Positions 37,045-46,118 of a stretch of DNA of 64,000 nt are shown here, piece by piece. Location of the stretch: IMG/VR virus record IMGVR_UViG_3300025121_000011, positions 186,001 to 250,000 of that record; one strand, given 5' to 3'. The translations under genes and the position numbers were made by a program. The first letter of the stretch is position 1. Every line of letters begins with the position of its first letter. Under the pieces are notes generated by a model. It was not told the DNA's origin and did no database searches. It saw nothing but the letters and a program-made list of their open reading frames with translations. Origin of the DNA: a virus.

Positions 37045-39699
37045 ATGAATGATGTTCTGGAAAGAAGAATTAAAATGTTAGAAGAGTTAGCAACTAAAGA
37101 ATTAGGATTAGACTTCTTTCCAATTATGTGGGAAATAGTTCCTGAAGAGGTAATGTTAGAAGTGATGTGCTATGGACTACCTTCAAGAATTAGGCATTGG
37201 TCTTATGGGCAAAGTTATGAGTATCAAAAGACGCAGGGAGAAATGGGAGCATCTAAAGTTTATGAATTGGTTTTAAATAATGATCCCGCATTCGCCTTTT
37301 TGTTAGATTCTAACAGTAATATTGCAAATTCAATGGTCGCGGCACATGTTTTGGGTCATGTGCATTTCTTTAAGAATAATTATTTATTTAAACAAACCGA
37401 CCGTAAAATGGTTTATCATGCTGCTGAGCGAGCATCAAGAGTAGAGGAGTATATTACTCAATTCGGATTAGAAGAAGTAGAAAAAACCATGAATATTGCT
37501 TTAGCTATGGATAAGAATATTAATTGGAAAAGAGGAATAAATAGAACACAATATGGTGATAGGAAAAGTGTCTGGCAAAAGAGAAAGGTACAAGAGTTTG
37601 ATGATATGTTTGGACTAAATAAAAAACCCGAATTAGAGCGAGTCATTGAAAATGATATATTTCCACCAAGTCCAGAGGAGGATTTGCTGTGGTTCTTCGC
37701 TAATTATGCGCGTTTAGAGCCCTGGCAAAAAGATATTTTTGAAATTATTAGAGAAGAGTCATTTTACTTCTATCCGCAATATAATACACAAATAATAAAC
37801 GAAGGTTTTGCCTGTGTTTCCGGAGATACGCTTGTTCCAACTGAACAAGGTATTCTACAGATTAAGGATATAGTTTTAGGTGATGCATTATATGTTGATG
37901 ATAATGAAAAGAGGAGGCAGATTGTTGGAAAAAAGATAATTGGAGAGAAAGAGTGCAAAAAGATTATAACTAAACGAGGCTATGAGTTATGTGGTGCAAA
38001 TAATCATCGTGTATTATGTGATAATAAGTGGAGGCAGCTAGATGAGTTAGAAGTAGGGCAAAGAATAGATATATCTTTAAATAACGAGATTTGGTCAAAT
38101 AATTACGTACAAGTTGATTATAAACCCAAAAGAGCGAAGAAAACTTTACTAGATATATCAAGACTCGCAGGAGTTGCTCCAGTCACTATTGCTAGAAGGA
38201 GGATGGGTTTAAATGTTAAAAATCTAAATCATATAGATTCTTTAATTAAGATTTATGAGGCTGAACAAAATGATTTAACTTTATGCAGCTCATATAGCTT
38301 TGATAGGCGAAAAATATTTTTAATTCCAGATCATATTGATGAGAAATTTGGAAGGTTTTTGGGCTTATTGATTGGTGATGGACATATATCCAGAGCAAGC
38401 AGATCTTTTGGATTTACATCTGGTGATTTAGAATTAGCTGAAGAATTTAGGACCTTAATTTGTGATTTATTTGCAACAAAGTCTGTGCTCAAGAAGGATG
38501 AAAATCGATATAGAATCATCTGTCATTCAGAGGGAATATCTGATTTTTTAATAAATTATATAGGATGCAAGCAAGGAGTTTCTGCGAGAAAAAAAGATGT
38601 GCCATCGATAATTTTACAATCTCCAAAGTCCGTTATGTCATCGTTTATTAGTGGATTATTCGATGCAGATGGATGTGCTCATAAAAATGGAATTACATTC
38701 GTAACTGCTAGTAAGCAGATGGCGAAATTAATTCAAACTATTTTAGTTAATTATAATATTCTTTCTAGTAAATATTACAGACAAGATGAGACATATGCTA
38801 TTAATATATTTGGATTATCAGCAAAGAAATTTTCTGAACAAATTGGATTCGGATTAAACAGAAAACAAAATATTTTAAATGCTTTTATACAGAATAAAAA
38901 ATGGTTTAAGAAAGAAAAATCATATGATGAGATTAAACATATAGAATCGCTTACTGAAATAGTTTATGATATTTCTGTTGAAGAGTCTAATAGATATGTG
39001 GCAAATGGATTAATTAATCACAACTCATTTTTTCACGCAGAATTAATGTATTTGCTTTCGGAAAAAGAACTTAGTTCAACTGAATATTTAGAATTTGTTA
39101 AGATTCATGAGCGCGTTATTCAACCAGGAAATAATAAGTTAAATATCAATCCATATTTTTTGGGATTTACGATTTTAAATGATATTAGAGCAAAATGGGA
39201 TAAGAAGCATAAAGATGGAGAATCGGAACTTACCGGAATACAAAAAATTCTAAAAGTAGTAGAATTAGAGGATGATATTTCATTTTTAAGAAATTATCTG
39301 ACACAGGAAATTGTTGATAAACTTAAAATGTTCGTCTATATTGAAGAATTTGATCACGCAAAAAATAAATTTATCGAAATTAAAAGTACCCGAGTAGAGG
39401 ACGTAGTAGAATATATAGCGAAGGATATTTACAACTATAGGGCCCCAATTATTTCTATTAATGCAGCCACTCCAACTGGAATTGAATTAGTACATCAAAG
39501 TAGAGAAGTTGGAACACTAGACCCAAAGCATTTAGAAAAGGTAATGGGATACATATATGAAATATGGCCAGGAATTGTAGATTTGGAAACGATAGATAAT
39601 CATGGTGAAATAATTAATTTTACTTTTGATGAATTTGGAATGAGTTTCCAAGACGATGAAAAAACGGGAAAACATCGTATAACTTTTAAAAAGAAATAA
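37045..39699 (+). CDS. spoVR: SpoVR family protein with in-frame intein
   Basis: SpoVR/YcgB homologue. The host part is residues 1-256 plus 661-884 (480 aa, normal length). Family blocks: LGLDFFPIMWEIVPEEVMLE, PSRIRHWSYGQSYEYQK, MVAAHVLGHVHFFKNN (conserved histidines), FYPQYNTQIINEGFA joined to SFFHAELM (NEGWAxxxH in most members), and the C-terminal DDxxGxxRITF-like end. SpoVR is needed for spore cortex in Bacillus; YcgB is a stress protein elsewhere. Together with PrkA and YhbH it completes a known bacterial three-protein module. GGAG precedes ATG 37045. Confidence 0.92.
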   Translation: MNDVLERRIKMLEELATKELGLDFFPIMWEIVPEEVMLEVMCYGLPSRIRHWSYGQSYEYQKTQGEMGASKVYELVLNNDPAFAFLLDSNSNIANSMVAAHVLGHVHFFKNNYLFKQTDRKMVYHAAERASRVEEYITQFGLEEVEKTMNIALAMDKNINWKRGINRTQYGDRKSVWQKRKVQEFDDMFGLNKKPELERVIENDIFPPSPEEDLLWFFANYARLEPWQKDIFEIIREESFYFYPQYNTQIINEGFACVSGDTLVPTEQGILQIKDIVLGDALYVDDNEKRRQIVGKKIIGEKECKKIITKRGYELCGANNHRVLCDNKWRQLDELEVGQRIDISLNNEIWSNNYVQVDYKPKRAKKTLLDISRLAGVAPVTIARRRMGLNVKNLNHIDSLIKIYEAEQNDLTLCSSYSFDRRKIFLIPDHIDEKFGRFLGLLIGDGHISRASRSFGFTSGDLELAEEFRTLICDLFATKSVLKKDENRYRIICHSEGISDFLINYIGCKQGVSARKKDVPSIILQSPKSVMSSFISGLFDADGCAHKNGITFVTASKQMAKLIQTILVNYNILSSKYYRQDETYAINIFGLSAKKFSEQIGFGLNRKQNILNAFIQNKKWFKKEKSYDEIKHIESLTEIVYDISVEESNRYVANGLINHNSFFHAELMYLLSEKELSSTEYLEFVKIHERVIQPGNNKLNINPYFLGFTILNDIRAKWDKKHKDGESELTGIQKILKVVELEDDISFLRNYLTQEIVDKLKMFVYIEEFDHAKNKFIEIKSTRVEDVVEYIAKDIYNYRAPIISINAATPTGIELVHQSREVGTLDPKHLEKVMGYIYEIWPGIVDLETIDNHGEIINFTFDEFGMSFQDDEKTGKHRITFKKK
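37813..39024 (+). mobile_element. Intein with LAGLIDADG endonuclease in SpoVR
   Basis: 404 residues in frame (257-660). Cys1 opens CVSGDTLVPTEQG, and INHN followed by Ser+1 closes it. The block-B position reads GANNH. Two LAGLIDADG motifs with intact acidic residues (FLGLLIGDGHI and FISGLFDADGC) predict an active nuclease. An HTH-like segment (LLDISRLAGVAPVTIARR) lies before it. Removal restores NEGFASFFHAE, the most conserved SpoVR stretch. Confidence 0.92.
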
Positions 39700-39709
39700 G
39701 GGAGTTGCG

Positions 39710-40264
39710 ATGAATACTGAAGTTACAGAAGGACAAGTATCTGTTAAAAAAGAGCCGTACATCGATTATTCTTTTCAATTTAATTTAGCAAGAGAAAGAA
39801 CGGAAAAGAAAATTTTTAGTTATATGTGCGATCTTGCTAAGAAGTTATTAGAAACCAAAAGAAAATTAGGGCTCTTAGTTGTTTTAGGGACATTCGATAG
39901 GTATTCGGATTATTCTGTTCCTGGTATGCGTCAATTGGGAAAGAATACTATTCAGAAGTATATAAATGTTGCTTTTGGTCAATTCGAAACAGATATAGAG
40001 AAAATATTCGAATCAAAAGAAGACGGAGCTATTATTATAAATCATAATGGTCAGATTTTGGGCACCGGAATTTATCTTACAGTAGATCACCCCTCTTTGG
40101 AGATACCAGAGGGCGCCGGAACAAGACATATTTCTGCTGCTTCTTTTTCTACTAGAGATGATGTAATATCTACATTTACTCTCTCAGAAGAGACCCTGAC
40201 TGTTCGATTATGGAAAGATGGAGCCTTTACGGAACAATATGGGCCAGAAGAAGATGCAGTCTGA
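39710..40264 (+). CDS. DisA_N-type diadenylate cyclase-like protein
   Basis: Single DAC domain. KRKLGLLVVLG near 45 and FESKEDGAIIINHNG with the DGA motif at 105-107 match the diadenylate cyclase family. IPEGAGTRHISAASFSTRDD contains the second motif, normally GTRHR, here GTRHI (T138-R139-H140-I141). SEETLTVRLWKDG is the usual end. Known members make c-di-AMP from two ATP. The Arg-to-Ile change could alter activity or substrate. GGGAG precedes ATG 39710. The stop is fused as TGATG to the sigma-like gene, suggesting joint expression. Confidence 0.78.
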   Translation: MNTEVTEGQVSVKKEPYIDYSFQFNLARERTEKKIFSYMCDLAKKLLETKRKLGLLVVLGTFDRYSDYSVPGMRQLGKNTIQKYINVAFGQFETDIEKIFESKEDGAIIINHNGQILGTGIYLTVDHPSLEIPEGAGTRHISAASFSTRDDVISTFTLSEETLTVRLWKDGAFTEQYGPEEDAV

Positions 40265-40800
40265 TGTCCTTGCTTAGTAATGAAGAAATTCATAAGATTT
40301 TCTTAGATAATCAAGACTCTTTTAATAATCATTGGAGGCAAGATTTATTTATAAATCTCTGTCCTTTGGTTATTAGTAGAATAAAAAAATTTAAAACTTT
40401 TTCTTATGTTCAAGATCTAGAGCAAGAGTTCAAATTAGCTTTATGGTCTGCAATTAAAAGTTTTGACCACCATAAACATTTTGACTTTTACCGTTGGGTG
40501 AATTGGTACTTTGCCAATTCCAGTAGAAATTTTCAAAAAAATTATAATAAGATTAACTCTATTAATCTTGATGGTAATGATATAAAAATGCCAGATGATT
40601 TATTATTCGCAGAAGAGATGTTGAATTGTCAACAGCTTTCGTTAAGAGAAAAGTATATCATCCAAAAAATATTTTTTGAAGACCAATCATTAGAAGTAAT
40701 TAGTAAAGAATTAAATCTCTCAATAGAGAGAGTATGGATACTTAAAAATAAAGCAATTAAAAAAATGAAAAATATGGAGTATGATTATAATGAATGTTAA
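40264..40800 (+). CDS. Sigma-70-like RNA polymerase sigma factor
   Basis: About 178 residues. FKTFSYVQDLEQEFKLALWS and the following FDHHKHFDFYRWVNWYFANS correspond to sigma region 2 (the helix with DLxQE and aromatic residues that contact the -10 element). LSLREKYIIQKIFFEDQSLE then VISKELNLSIERVWILKNKA is region 4 with its helix-turn-helix. An in-frame ATG at 40210 lies inside the DAC gene, but the TGATG overlap supports 40264. Possibly directs host polymerase to phage middle or late promoters, as T4 gp55 does, although similarity to gp55 itself is not evident. Confidence 0.78.
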   Translation: MSLLSNEEIHKIFLDNQDSFNNHWRQDLFINLCPLVISRIKKFKTFSYVQDLEQEFKLALWSAIKSFDHHKHFDFYRWVNWYFANSSRNFQKNYNKINSINLDGNDIKMPDDLLFAEEMLNCQQLSLREKYIIQKIFFEDQSLEVISKELNLSIERVWILKNKAIKKMKNMEYDYNEC

Positions 40801-43546
40801 TGGAAGTATTCTGAGTGATATTATTATGCATAATAAATATGCTAGATGGAATGAGAATTTACTCAGAAGAGAGACTTACTCAGAATGTGTTGATAGAAAT
40901 AAACTGATGCATTTAGAAAAATTTCCAGAGCTTAAAGATGAAATAGAGGCGGCGTATACCTTTGTGTATGATAAAGTTGTGTTGCCATCTATGAGAAGCA
41001 TGCAATTTGCTGGTAAGCCTATTAAGATAGCCCCAAATCGTATGTTTAATTGTTTTGCGAAAGAGACAAAATTTGTTACATCTAAAGGGACTAAATCTTT
41101 TGAAGAATTTTCTGATGGTGATCATGTAGAAGTTGTAACGCATACAGGTACATTTAAACAAGCAGTTGTTAGATCTTATGGAGAACAAGAACTGTTTGAA
41201 ACAATTTTAATCAGAGGTCGTAATTCTCAAACGGTATATGCTACAAAAGATCATAGATGGATTAAATATGATGGAGAGCAAACAACTAGATTACAAAAAA
41301 AGGATGTTTTATATCCAACTCCAAAGCTTGAGTTATTTAATTATGCTACTTCAGAACCATTAGAAAAGTTATATTGGTGTTATGGCTATGCCTATGGGAA
41401 TGGCACCATTATAGAAAATGAAACTTCTCAACATTATATTGTTAATTTGCATAGTGTAAATTCTAAGAAATACGCCTCTCGATTTCAAGAAATGGGATTT
41501 GAAACAAGTAATCTTAAGTCACATAATGATTTTTTAGCTTGCATTGGAAATTATCATAAGCTTATATCAAATATAGATGCCAATTCTAAAGACTTAATAA
41601 AAGCATTTTTTACCGGATATTTAAATTCATCTGGAATTAGAAATACAGATTTTAATAACAATGATTCTGTGTCTAAATATAAACAAATTTCAACCACTGA
41701 TTTGGAGCATGCGCAGTTTATAGAAAAGTGTGCAGAAATTTCTGGATATTTTATATTATCTAAGAAAAAAATCATTAAGAATAAAATTATAACTTATCGT
41801 TATACTTTAACAAATAATATTGGAAGCAGTATATCGACAGCTTATTCTGTAAAAAATATTAAAAAAACTGATAGAAAAGAAGAAGTATGGTGTTTAGAGG
41901 TTGAAGAAGATCATAGTTTTATATTGTCTGGTGGAATAGTTACTGGAAATTGCGTTTTTGCTCCAGTTGATGATTATCGTATTTTTGGTGAGGTTATGTT
42001 TTTGCTTCTTGGAGGAAGTGGAGTCGGTTATAGTGTTCAAAATCATCATATAGATAATCTTCCTGAAATTAGAAAGCCTATTAAAACCAGAAGATATTTA
42101 GTAGGTGACTCCATTGAGGGGTGGGCTGAGTCGGTTAAACTTCTCATTAAATCATATTTTCTTAATAGCTCTAAACCTGATTTTGATTTTTCTGATATTA
42201 GATCAAAGGGTGCAAGGTTGATTACATCAGGTGGTAAGGCTCCAGGTCCAGCTCCATTGCAAAAGTGTTTATTTTTAATTGAGCAATTATTAAATTCCAA
42301 AACAGATGGCGATAAGCTTAAGCCAATAGATGCTCATGATATAATGTGTTATATAGCTGACGCTGTGCTCGCCGGAGGGATTAGGCGATCTGCAATGATT
42401 GCGTTATTCTCTATCGATGATATAGAAATGTTAACTTGTAAATCCGGAAATTGGTTTGAAAAGCATCCTCATCGTGGAAGAGCAAACAACTCTGCTGTAG
42501 TTTTACGTTCTAGAGTTACAAAAGAATCTTTTGGAAAACTATTTGAATTCATGAAAGAAAACAAAACTGGAGAGCCTGCTATATTTTTAACAAATGATAA
42601 AGACATGGGTCTTAATCCATGTGGAGAGGCTTCGCTTAGAGCATTTTCTGGTTGTAATTTAACAGAGATAAATGCTTCTTTAATTAACTCTCAAGAGGAA
42701 TTAAATGCTGCGGCAAAAGCGGCTTCATTTATAGGAACTCTTCAAGCTTCTTATACGAGATTTCATTATTTACGTCCAATTTGGGAACGAGGATTTAAAA
42801 AAGATTCTTTAATTGGAGTAGGTATTACTGGTTTAGCAAATGAAAATTTCTTAAAATTAGATTTAACTAATGCTGCTAAAATTGTAGTAAATGAAAATAA
42901 AAAGATATCAGAAACAATAGGAATTAAACAAGCTGCTCGAACAACTTTAGTTAAGCCTAGTGGGACGACAGCTCTTTTACTTGGAACAAGTTCTGGTATA
43001 CATGATTGGTATGCAAAATATTATATACGTCGTATTAAGTTATTAAAAAATGAAGAGATATATCATTATCTTGCTAGAGAATTACCGGAACTAATGGAAG
43101 ATGATTGGGAGAAGCCACACATACAAGCCATATTATCTATTCCTATGAAAGCACCAGAAGGCGCCATTTTAAGAGAAGATACAACACCAATCGCTCTTTT
43201 GGAAAGAGTTAAAGATGTTTATAAGCGTTGGATATTTCCTGGACATATTACTGGTAGCAATACTCATGCAATTAGCTGCACCGTTAATGTTAAAGATAAT
43301 GAATGGGATGAAGTAGAAAATTGGATGTGGACTAATAAAGATAGTTATAACTGCATTTCTGTTTTTCCACATTTTGGTGGTTCATATAAACAACTTCCAT
43401 TTGAAGAAATTACTGAAGAATGCTACTACAAAATGAGTACTAATATACACAGGATTGATTTAACAAAGATATTGGAAATGGCAGACGATACAAATCTTAC
43501 CGGAGAAGCAGCATGTGCTGGTGGTGCATGTGAACTAACATTTTAA
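40790..43546 (+). CDS. nrdJ: Class II (B12-dependent) ribonucleotide reductase with intein
   Basis: Reduces ribonucleotides to deoxyribonucleotides for phage DNA synthesis. Host part ~618 aa. Blocks: LPSMRSMQFAGKPIKIAPN, then RMFN joined to CVFAPVDDYRIFGE (N-terminal redox Cys), LLLGGSGVGYSVQ, LNPCGEASLRAFSGCNLTE (radical Cys and Glu), KPSGTTALLLG, and a C-terminal redox tail CAGGACELTF. This is the monomeric adenosylcobalamin type. No small radical-generating subunit gene is nearby. GGAG at 40776-40779 is spaced for ATG 40790; ATG 40781 is in frame but too close. Confidence 0.9.
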   Translation: MNVNGSILSDIIMHNKYARWNENLLRRETYSECVDRNKLMHLEKFPELKDEIEAAYTFVYDKVVLPSMRSMQFAGKPIKIAPNRMFNCFAKETKFVTSKGTKSFEEFSDGDHVEVVTHTGTFKQAVVRSYGEQELFETILIRGRNSQTVYATKDHRWIKYDGEQTTRLQKKDVLYPTPKLELFNYATSEPLEKLYWCYGYAYGNGTIIENETSQHYIVNLHSVNSKKYASRFQEMGFETSNLKSHNDFLACIGNYHKLISNIDANSKDLIKAFFTGYLNSSGIRNTDFNNNDSVSKYKQISTTDLEHAQFIEKCAEISGYFILSKKKIIKNKIITYRYTLTNNIGSSISTAYSVKNIKKTDRKEEVWCLEVEEDHSFILSGGIVTGNCVFAPVDDYRIFGEVMFLLLGGSGVGYSVQNHHIDNLPEIRKPIKTRRYLVGDSIEGWAESVKLLIKSYFLNSSKPDFDFSDIRSKGARLITSGGKAPGPAPLQKCLFLIEQLLNSKTDGDKLKPIDAHDIMCYIADAVLAGGIRRSAMIALFSIDDIEMLTCKSGNWFEKHPHRGRANNSAVVLRSRVTKESFGKLFEFMKENKTGEPAIFLTNDKDMGLNPCGEASLRAFSGCNLTEINASLINSQEELNAAAKAASFIGTLQASYTRFHYLRPIWERGFKKDSLIGVGITGLANENFLKLDLTNAAKIVVNENKKISETIGIKQAARTTLVKPSGTTALLLGTSSGIHDWYAKYYIRRIKLLKNEEIYHYLARELPELMEDDWEKPHIQAILSIPMKAPEGAILREDTTPIALLERVKDVYKRWIFPGHITGSNTHAISCTVNVKDNEWDEVENWMWTNKDSYNCISVFPHFGGSYKQLPFEEITEECYYKMSTNIHRIDLTKILEMADDTNLTGEAACAGGACELTF
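41051..41950 (+). mobile_element. Intein in NrdJ with decayed LAGLIDADG motifs
   Basis: 300 residues in frame. Cys1 (CFAKETKFVTSKG), block B ATKDH, block F VWCLEVEEDHSFIL, end VTGN followed by Cys+1, which is the host's N-terminal redox cysteine. The two nuclease motifs are degenerate: CYGYAYGNG has Asn, and FFTGYLNSSG has Ser, where catalytic Asp is expected. Splicing residues look intact apart from Gly at the penultimate position. The nuclease is therefore probably inactive. Confidence 0.88.
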
Positions 43547-43887
43547 TGATTACAATACGCTCAAACAAAACTAATTATTTAGAAAAAATAGAAAAGGCCA
43601 AAATAGATTGGATTAATCTATTGTTAGATTATGTTGGTGTTGATTTAGATGTATTACATTCATATGATTTACCTCGACAAGTAGAGGCTTTGTTGGAGCA
43701 ATATAAAATAGAAATTATAACCAAACCGGGCATTGGAGCTTTACGTATTATAATGGAGGGAGAGGTAATTGGTACGTGGGGAAGCCCAAGTTTTTTGTTG
43801 AAAACAAATCTAGAAGCAGGCTATAAATATTATGAAATCACAGTAGAGACCTGGACTTTAATGGATGAAGAAATTGCAATGAATTAG
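43546..43887 (+). CDS. Hypothetical protein, 113 aa
   Basis: Not recognised. ATG overlaps the nrdJ stop (TAATG), so it is coupled to reductase translation. The first half is helical (KIDWINLLLDYVGVDLDVLH), the second strand-rich (GIGALRIIMEGEVIGTWGSP). A small accessory of the reductase is possible by position only. Confidence 0.6.
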   Translation: MITIRSNKTNYLEKIEKAKIDWINLLLDYVGVDLDVLHSYDLPRQVEALLEQYKIEIITKPGIGALRIIMEGEVIGTWGSPSFLLKTNLEAGYKYYEITVETWTLMDEEIAMN

Positions 43888-43941
43888 TTTAGTCAAAGTA
43901 CACAAAACATAAAGCAACGGAACATTCCAGGAGATTCACTT

Positions 43942-45264
43942 ATGAGCATTAACTCATTACTTGAAAGAAAAATTTTAGTTTTAGATACATCATCATTAAT
44001 TGCGTTCCCTGAAATATTAGACACCATTATGGATTCTACTGTTTTAATTCCTTTGGAAGTTTTAGAAGAGCTTGATAATATAAAGACTTATAAAGATCAA
44101 GCAGGAATGATGGCACGACAGGTAAATCGCAAACTTGACTCAATGAGACAGTTTGGATGTTTATTCAATGGTATAGATAATCAAGCCAATTCTAAGGTTT
44201 ACGTAGTTTCTAATTCTTCAATGGCGTGTCTGCCAAGTAGTTTGGCAGACACAGTTGATAATAAAATAATTTCTATAGCCAAACAAGCCAAAAGTATTTT
44301 TGACGATGTCACCCTGATTAGTGAAGATATTGCTCTAAGAGTTAAATGTGATTCTTTAAATATTGCATGTCATGGCGCGAAAGTATTTGCCAAATCTGTA
44401 AAAGATGATTCATATTTAGGGTTTCAACATCTTGATATTTCTCAAGAAATCATGGATATGTTTTACCAAGAAGGAGAAATTGTACCAAAAGAATTCGGTA
44501 TTACTGAGTCTTATTATCCAAATGAGTTCTTAATTTTAAAATCTGGACAAAGTAGCGCTCTAGCTAGAGTACGACATGATGGACTATGGAGGAAATTAGA
44601 CTTTGTTGGAAATGCTAAGAAAATTAAAGTAAGCAATATTTCTCCAAGAAACAAAGAACAAACATTAGCCTTGGAATTGCTTTTGGATCCAGCTGTTGCA
44701 ATGGTTACGCTTACAGGTATGGCTGGCAGTGGTAAGACTATTATGGCGATTTCAGCGGCTCTTCAAGAATTACAAGCAAAGAATTATAGTAAAATTGTAA
44801 TTTCTCGACCTGCGGAAAGCACTTCAAAAGAAATAGGATTTTTACCAGGATCTTTAGAAGATAAGATGATGCCATGGATGCAGCCGATTATGGATAATTT
44901 AAAAATATTATTAGGAAAAAATGGTTCCAACTATATATCTATGATGTTTGAACATGGAGAAATTGAGGTAGAATCTTTATCATATATTCGAGGAAGAAGC
45001 TTTCAAGATACATATCTTATTATAGATGAAGCGCAAAATATCAGTGCAAGTGAAGCCAAAGCTTTGATTACAAGAATGGGCAATAAATCCAAGATTGTTT
45101 TAATAGGAGACTTAGAACAGATAGATTCCTGTAGGGTGACTCAAAAAACGTCTGGTCTCGGAATTGTAGTAGAAAAGTTTAAAGATTTTGAAGCTTCTGG
45201 ACATATTACACTCTTAAAAGGTGAAAGAAGTAAGCTCGCTACATATGCTGCAAAGATAATGTAA
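43942..45264 (+). CDS. phoH: PIN-PhoH fusion (PhoH2-like ATPase/ribonuclease)
   Basis: Two domains. Residues ~10-150 are a PIN nuclease (ILVLDTSSLIAFPEI with the first Asp, IPLEVLEELDNIK, and a late ISEDIAL acidic position). Residues ~240-440 are a PhoH P-loop ATPase with GMAGSGKT at 259-266, ISRPAEST, GFLPGSLEDKMMPWMQP and TYLIIDEAQN (Walker B). PhoH2 proteins are RNA helicase/ribonucleases and PhoH is widespread in phages. Length 440 fits. AGGAG precedes ATG 43942. Confidence 0.92.
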   Translation: MSINSLLERKILVLDTSSLIAFPEILDTIMDSTVLIPLEVLEELDNIKTYKDQAGMMARQVNRKLDSMRQFGCLFNGIDNQANSKVYVVSNSSMACLPSSLADTVDNKIISIAKQAKSIFDDVTLISEDIALRVKCDSLNIACHGAKVFAKSVKDDSYLGFQHLDISQEIMDMFYQEGEIVPKEFGITESYYPNEFLILKSGQSSALARVRHDGLWRKLDFVGNAKKIKVSNISPRNKEQTLALELLLDPAVAMVTLTGMAGSGKTIMAISAALQELQAKNYSKIVISRPAESTSKEIGFLPGSLEDKMMPWMQPIMDNLKILLGKNGSNYISMMFEHGEIEVESLSYIRGRSFQDTYLIIDEAQNISASEAKALITRMGNKSKIVLIGDLEQIDSCRVTQKTSGLGIVVEKFKDFEASGHITLLKGERSKLATYAAKIM

Positions 45265-45299
45265 CTTACTAATTTATTATATCTCAGTGAGAGGTAATA

Positions 45300-46118
45300 A
45301 TGGATAAACTTGCTGACTTATGTGAATATTTAAAAGAACATAAATATTATGAAGAAGCAGAATTCTTATTAAAATATATTAAGAAAGCAGGTTTATCTTT
45401 TGATATTATTAAAGAAGCAAAAAAATATCAGATTAAAAGTGGAGACACACCTTACACTTTATCCAAGGGAAATTATCAATATCAAAAAGCAATAGAAAAT
45501 GCTAATAAACAGATTAAAGATTGGTCAAAAATTCAAATAGATCAAGTAATTGAATTGCCTCCGATTGCTAAATCAGAAAATCCAAATAATGATGTAGTAT
45601 ATACTATTAAAGCAATAGCTTTAATTAAAAAAGTAGAAACAGAAGTTTTGTATACTTATCCAGACTTTGGATATAGAGCTTATGGATATGGTCACAGATA
45701 TGGTAAAATGGATGCTGGAGAAATAACTAGGTACAAACAAACTTTAACTAAACGAAATAAAATAGGTACTTCTGGATTTTTGACTGCTCGGGAATGTAAG
45801 TTTATTTTTGGAAAGAATTTTAAACAAATAGACTCTGGAACGGCAAATAAACTATTGCTTCAAGATATAAATATAGCATTGGGATGCATCAAGCGAAACA
45901 TAAAACATAAGCTTAACCAAAATCAAGTGGATGCATTAATTAGTATTATTTATAATACAGGTTGTGGAACTTTTGCTCAGTCTTCTTTATTAGATACTAT
46001 TAATGCGGGAAAATTAAACACAGCTGCTAAACTAATTCCTACAAGTTTTATTTTATCTGAAACTCATAAAGAAAGAAGAAAGTTTGAAGCAGAGTTATTT
46101 AGAACGGAACTTATATGA
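45300..46118 (+). CDS. GH24 lysozyme with N-terminal module and LysM-like domain
   Basis: Residues 1-31 carry the shared module (DKLADLCEYLKEHKYYEEAE, then LLKYIKKA). Residues ~40-85 look like a LysM repeat (YQIKSGDTPYTLSKG, then VIELPP). The rest is a T4-type muramidase (YPDFGYRAYGYGHRYGKM with the Asp of the E-D-T triad, and the NQVDALISIIYNTGCGTF block). There is no signal peptide or membrane segment. A cell-wall hydrolase that is internal to the virion or needs a holin would fit. The tag argues for particle association. GAGAGG precedes ATG 45300. Confidence 0.82.
   Translation: MDKLADLCEYLKEHKYYEEAEFLLKYIKKAGLSFDIIKEAKKYQIKSGDTPYTLSKGNYQYQKAIENANKQIKDWSKIQIDQVIELPPIAKSENPNNDVVYTIKAIALIKKVETEVLYTYPDFGYRAYGYGHRYGKMDAGEITRYKQTLTKRNKIGTSGFLTARECKFIFGKNFKQIDSGTANKLLLQDINIALGCIKRNIKHKLNQNQVDALISIIYNTGCGTFAQSSLLDTINAGKLNTAAKLIPTSFILSETHKERRKFEAELFRTELI

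Noticed and set aside
40210-40263. Longer N-terminus for the sigma-like factor
   Set aside because: The extra 18 residues lie wholly inside the cyclase-like gene and are rich in Trp/Arg. The TGATG junction supports the shorter start.
9563-40264. A complete nucleotide-based anti-phage defence (CBASS or Pycsar-like) around the cyclase
   Set aside because: There is no CD-NTase, no effector with a matching sensor domain and no Cap2/Cap3-like gene beside the DAC gene. Neighbours are SpoVR and a sigma factor.
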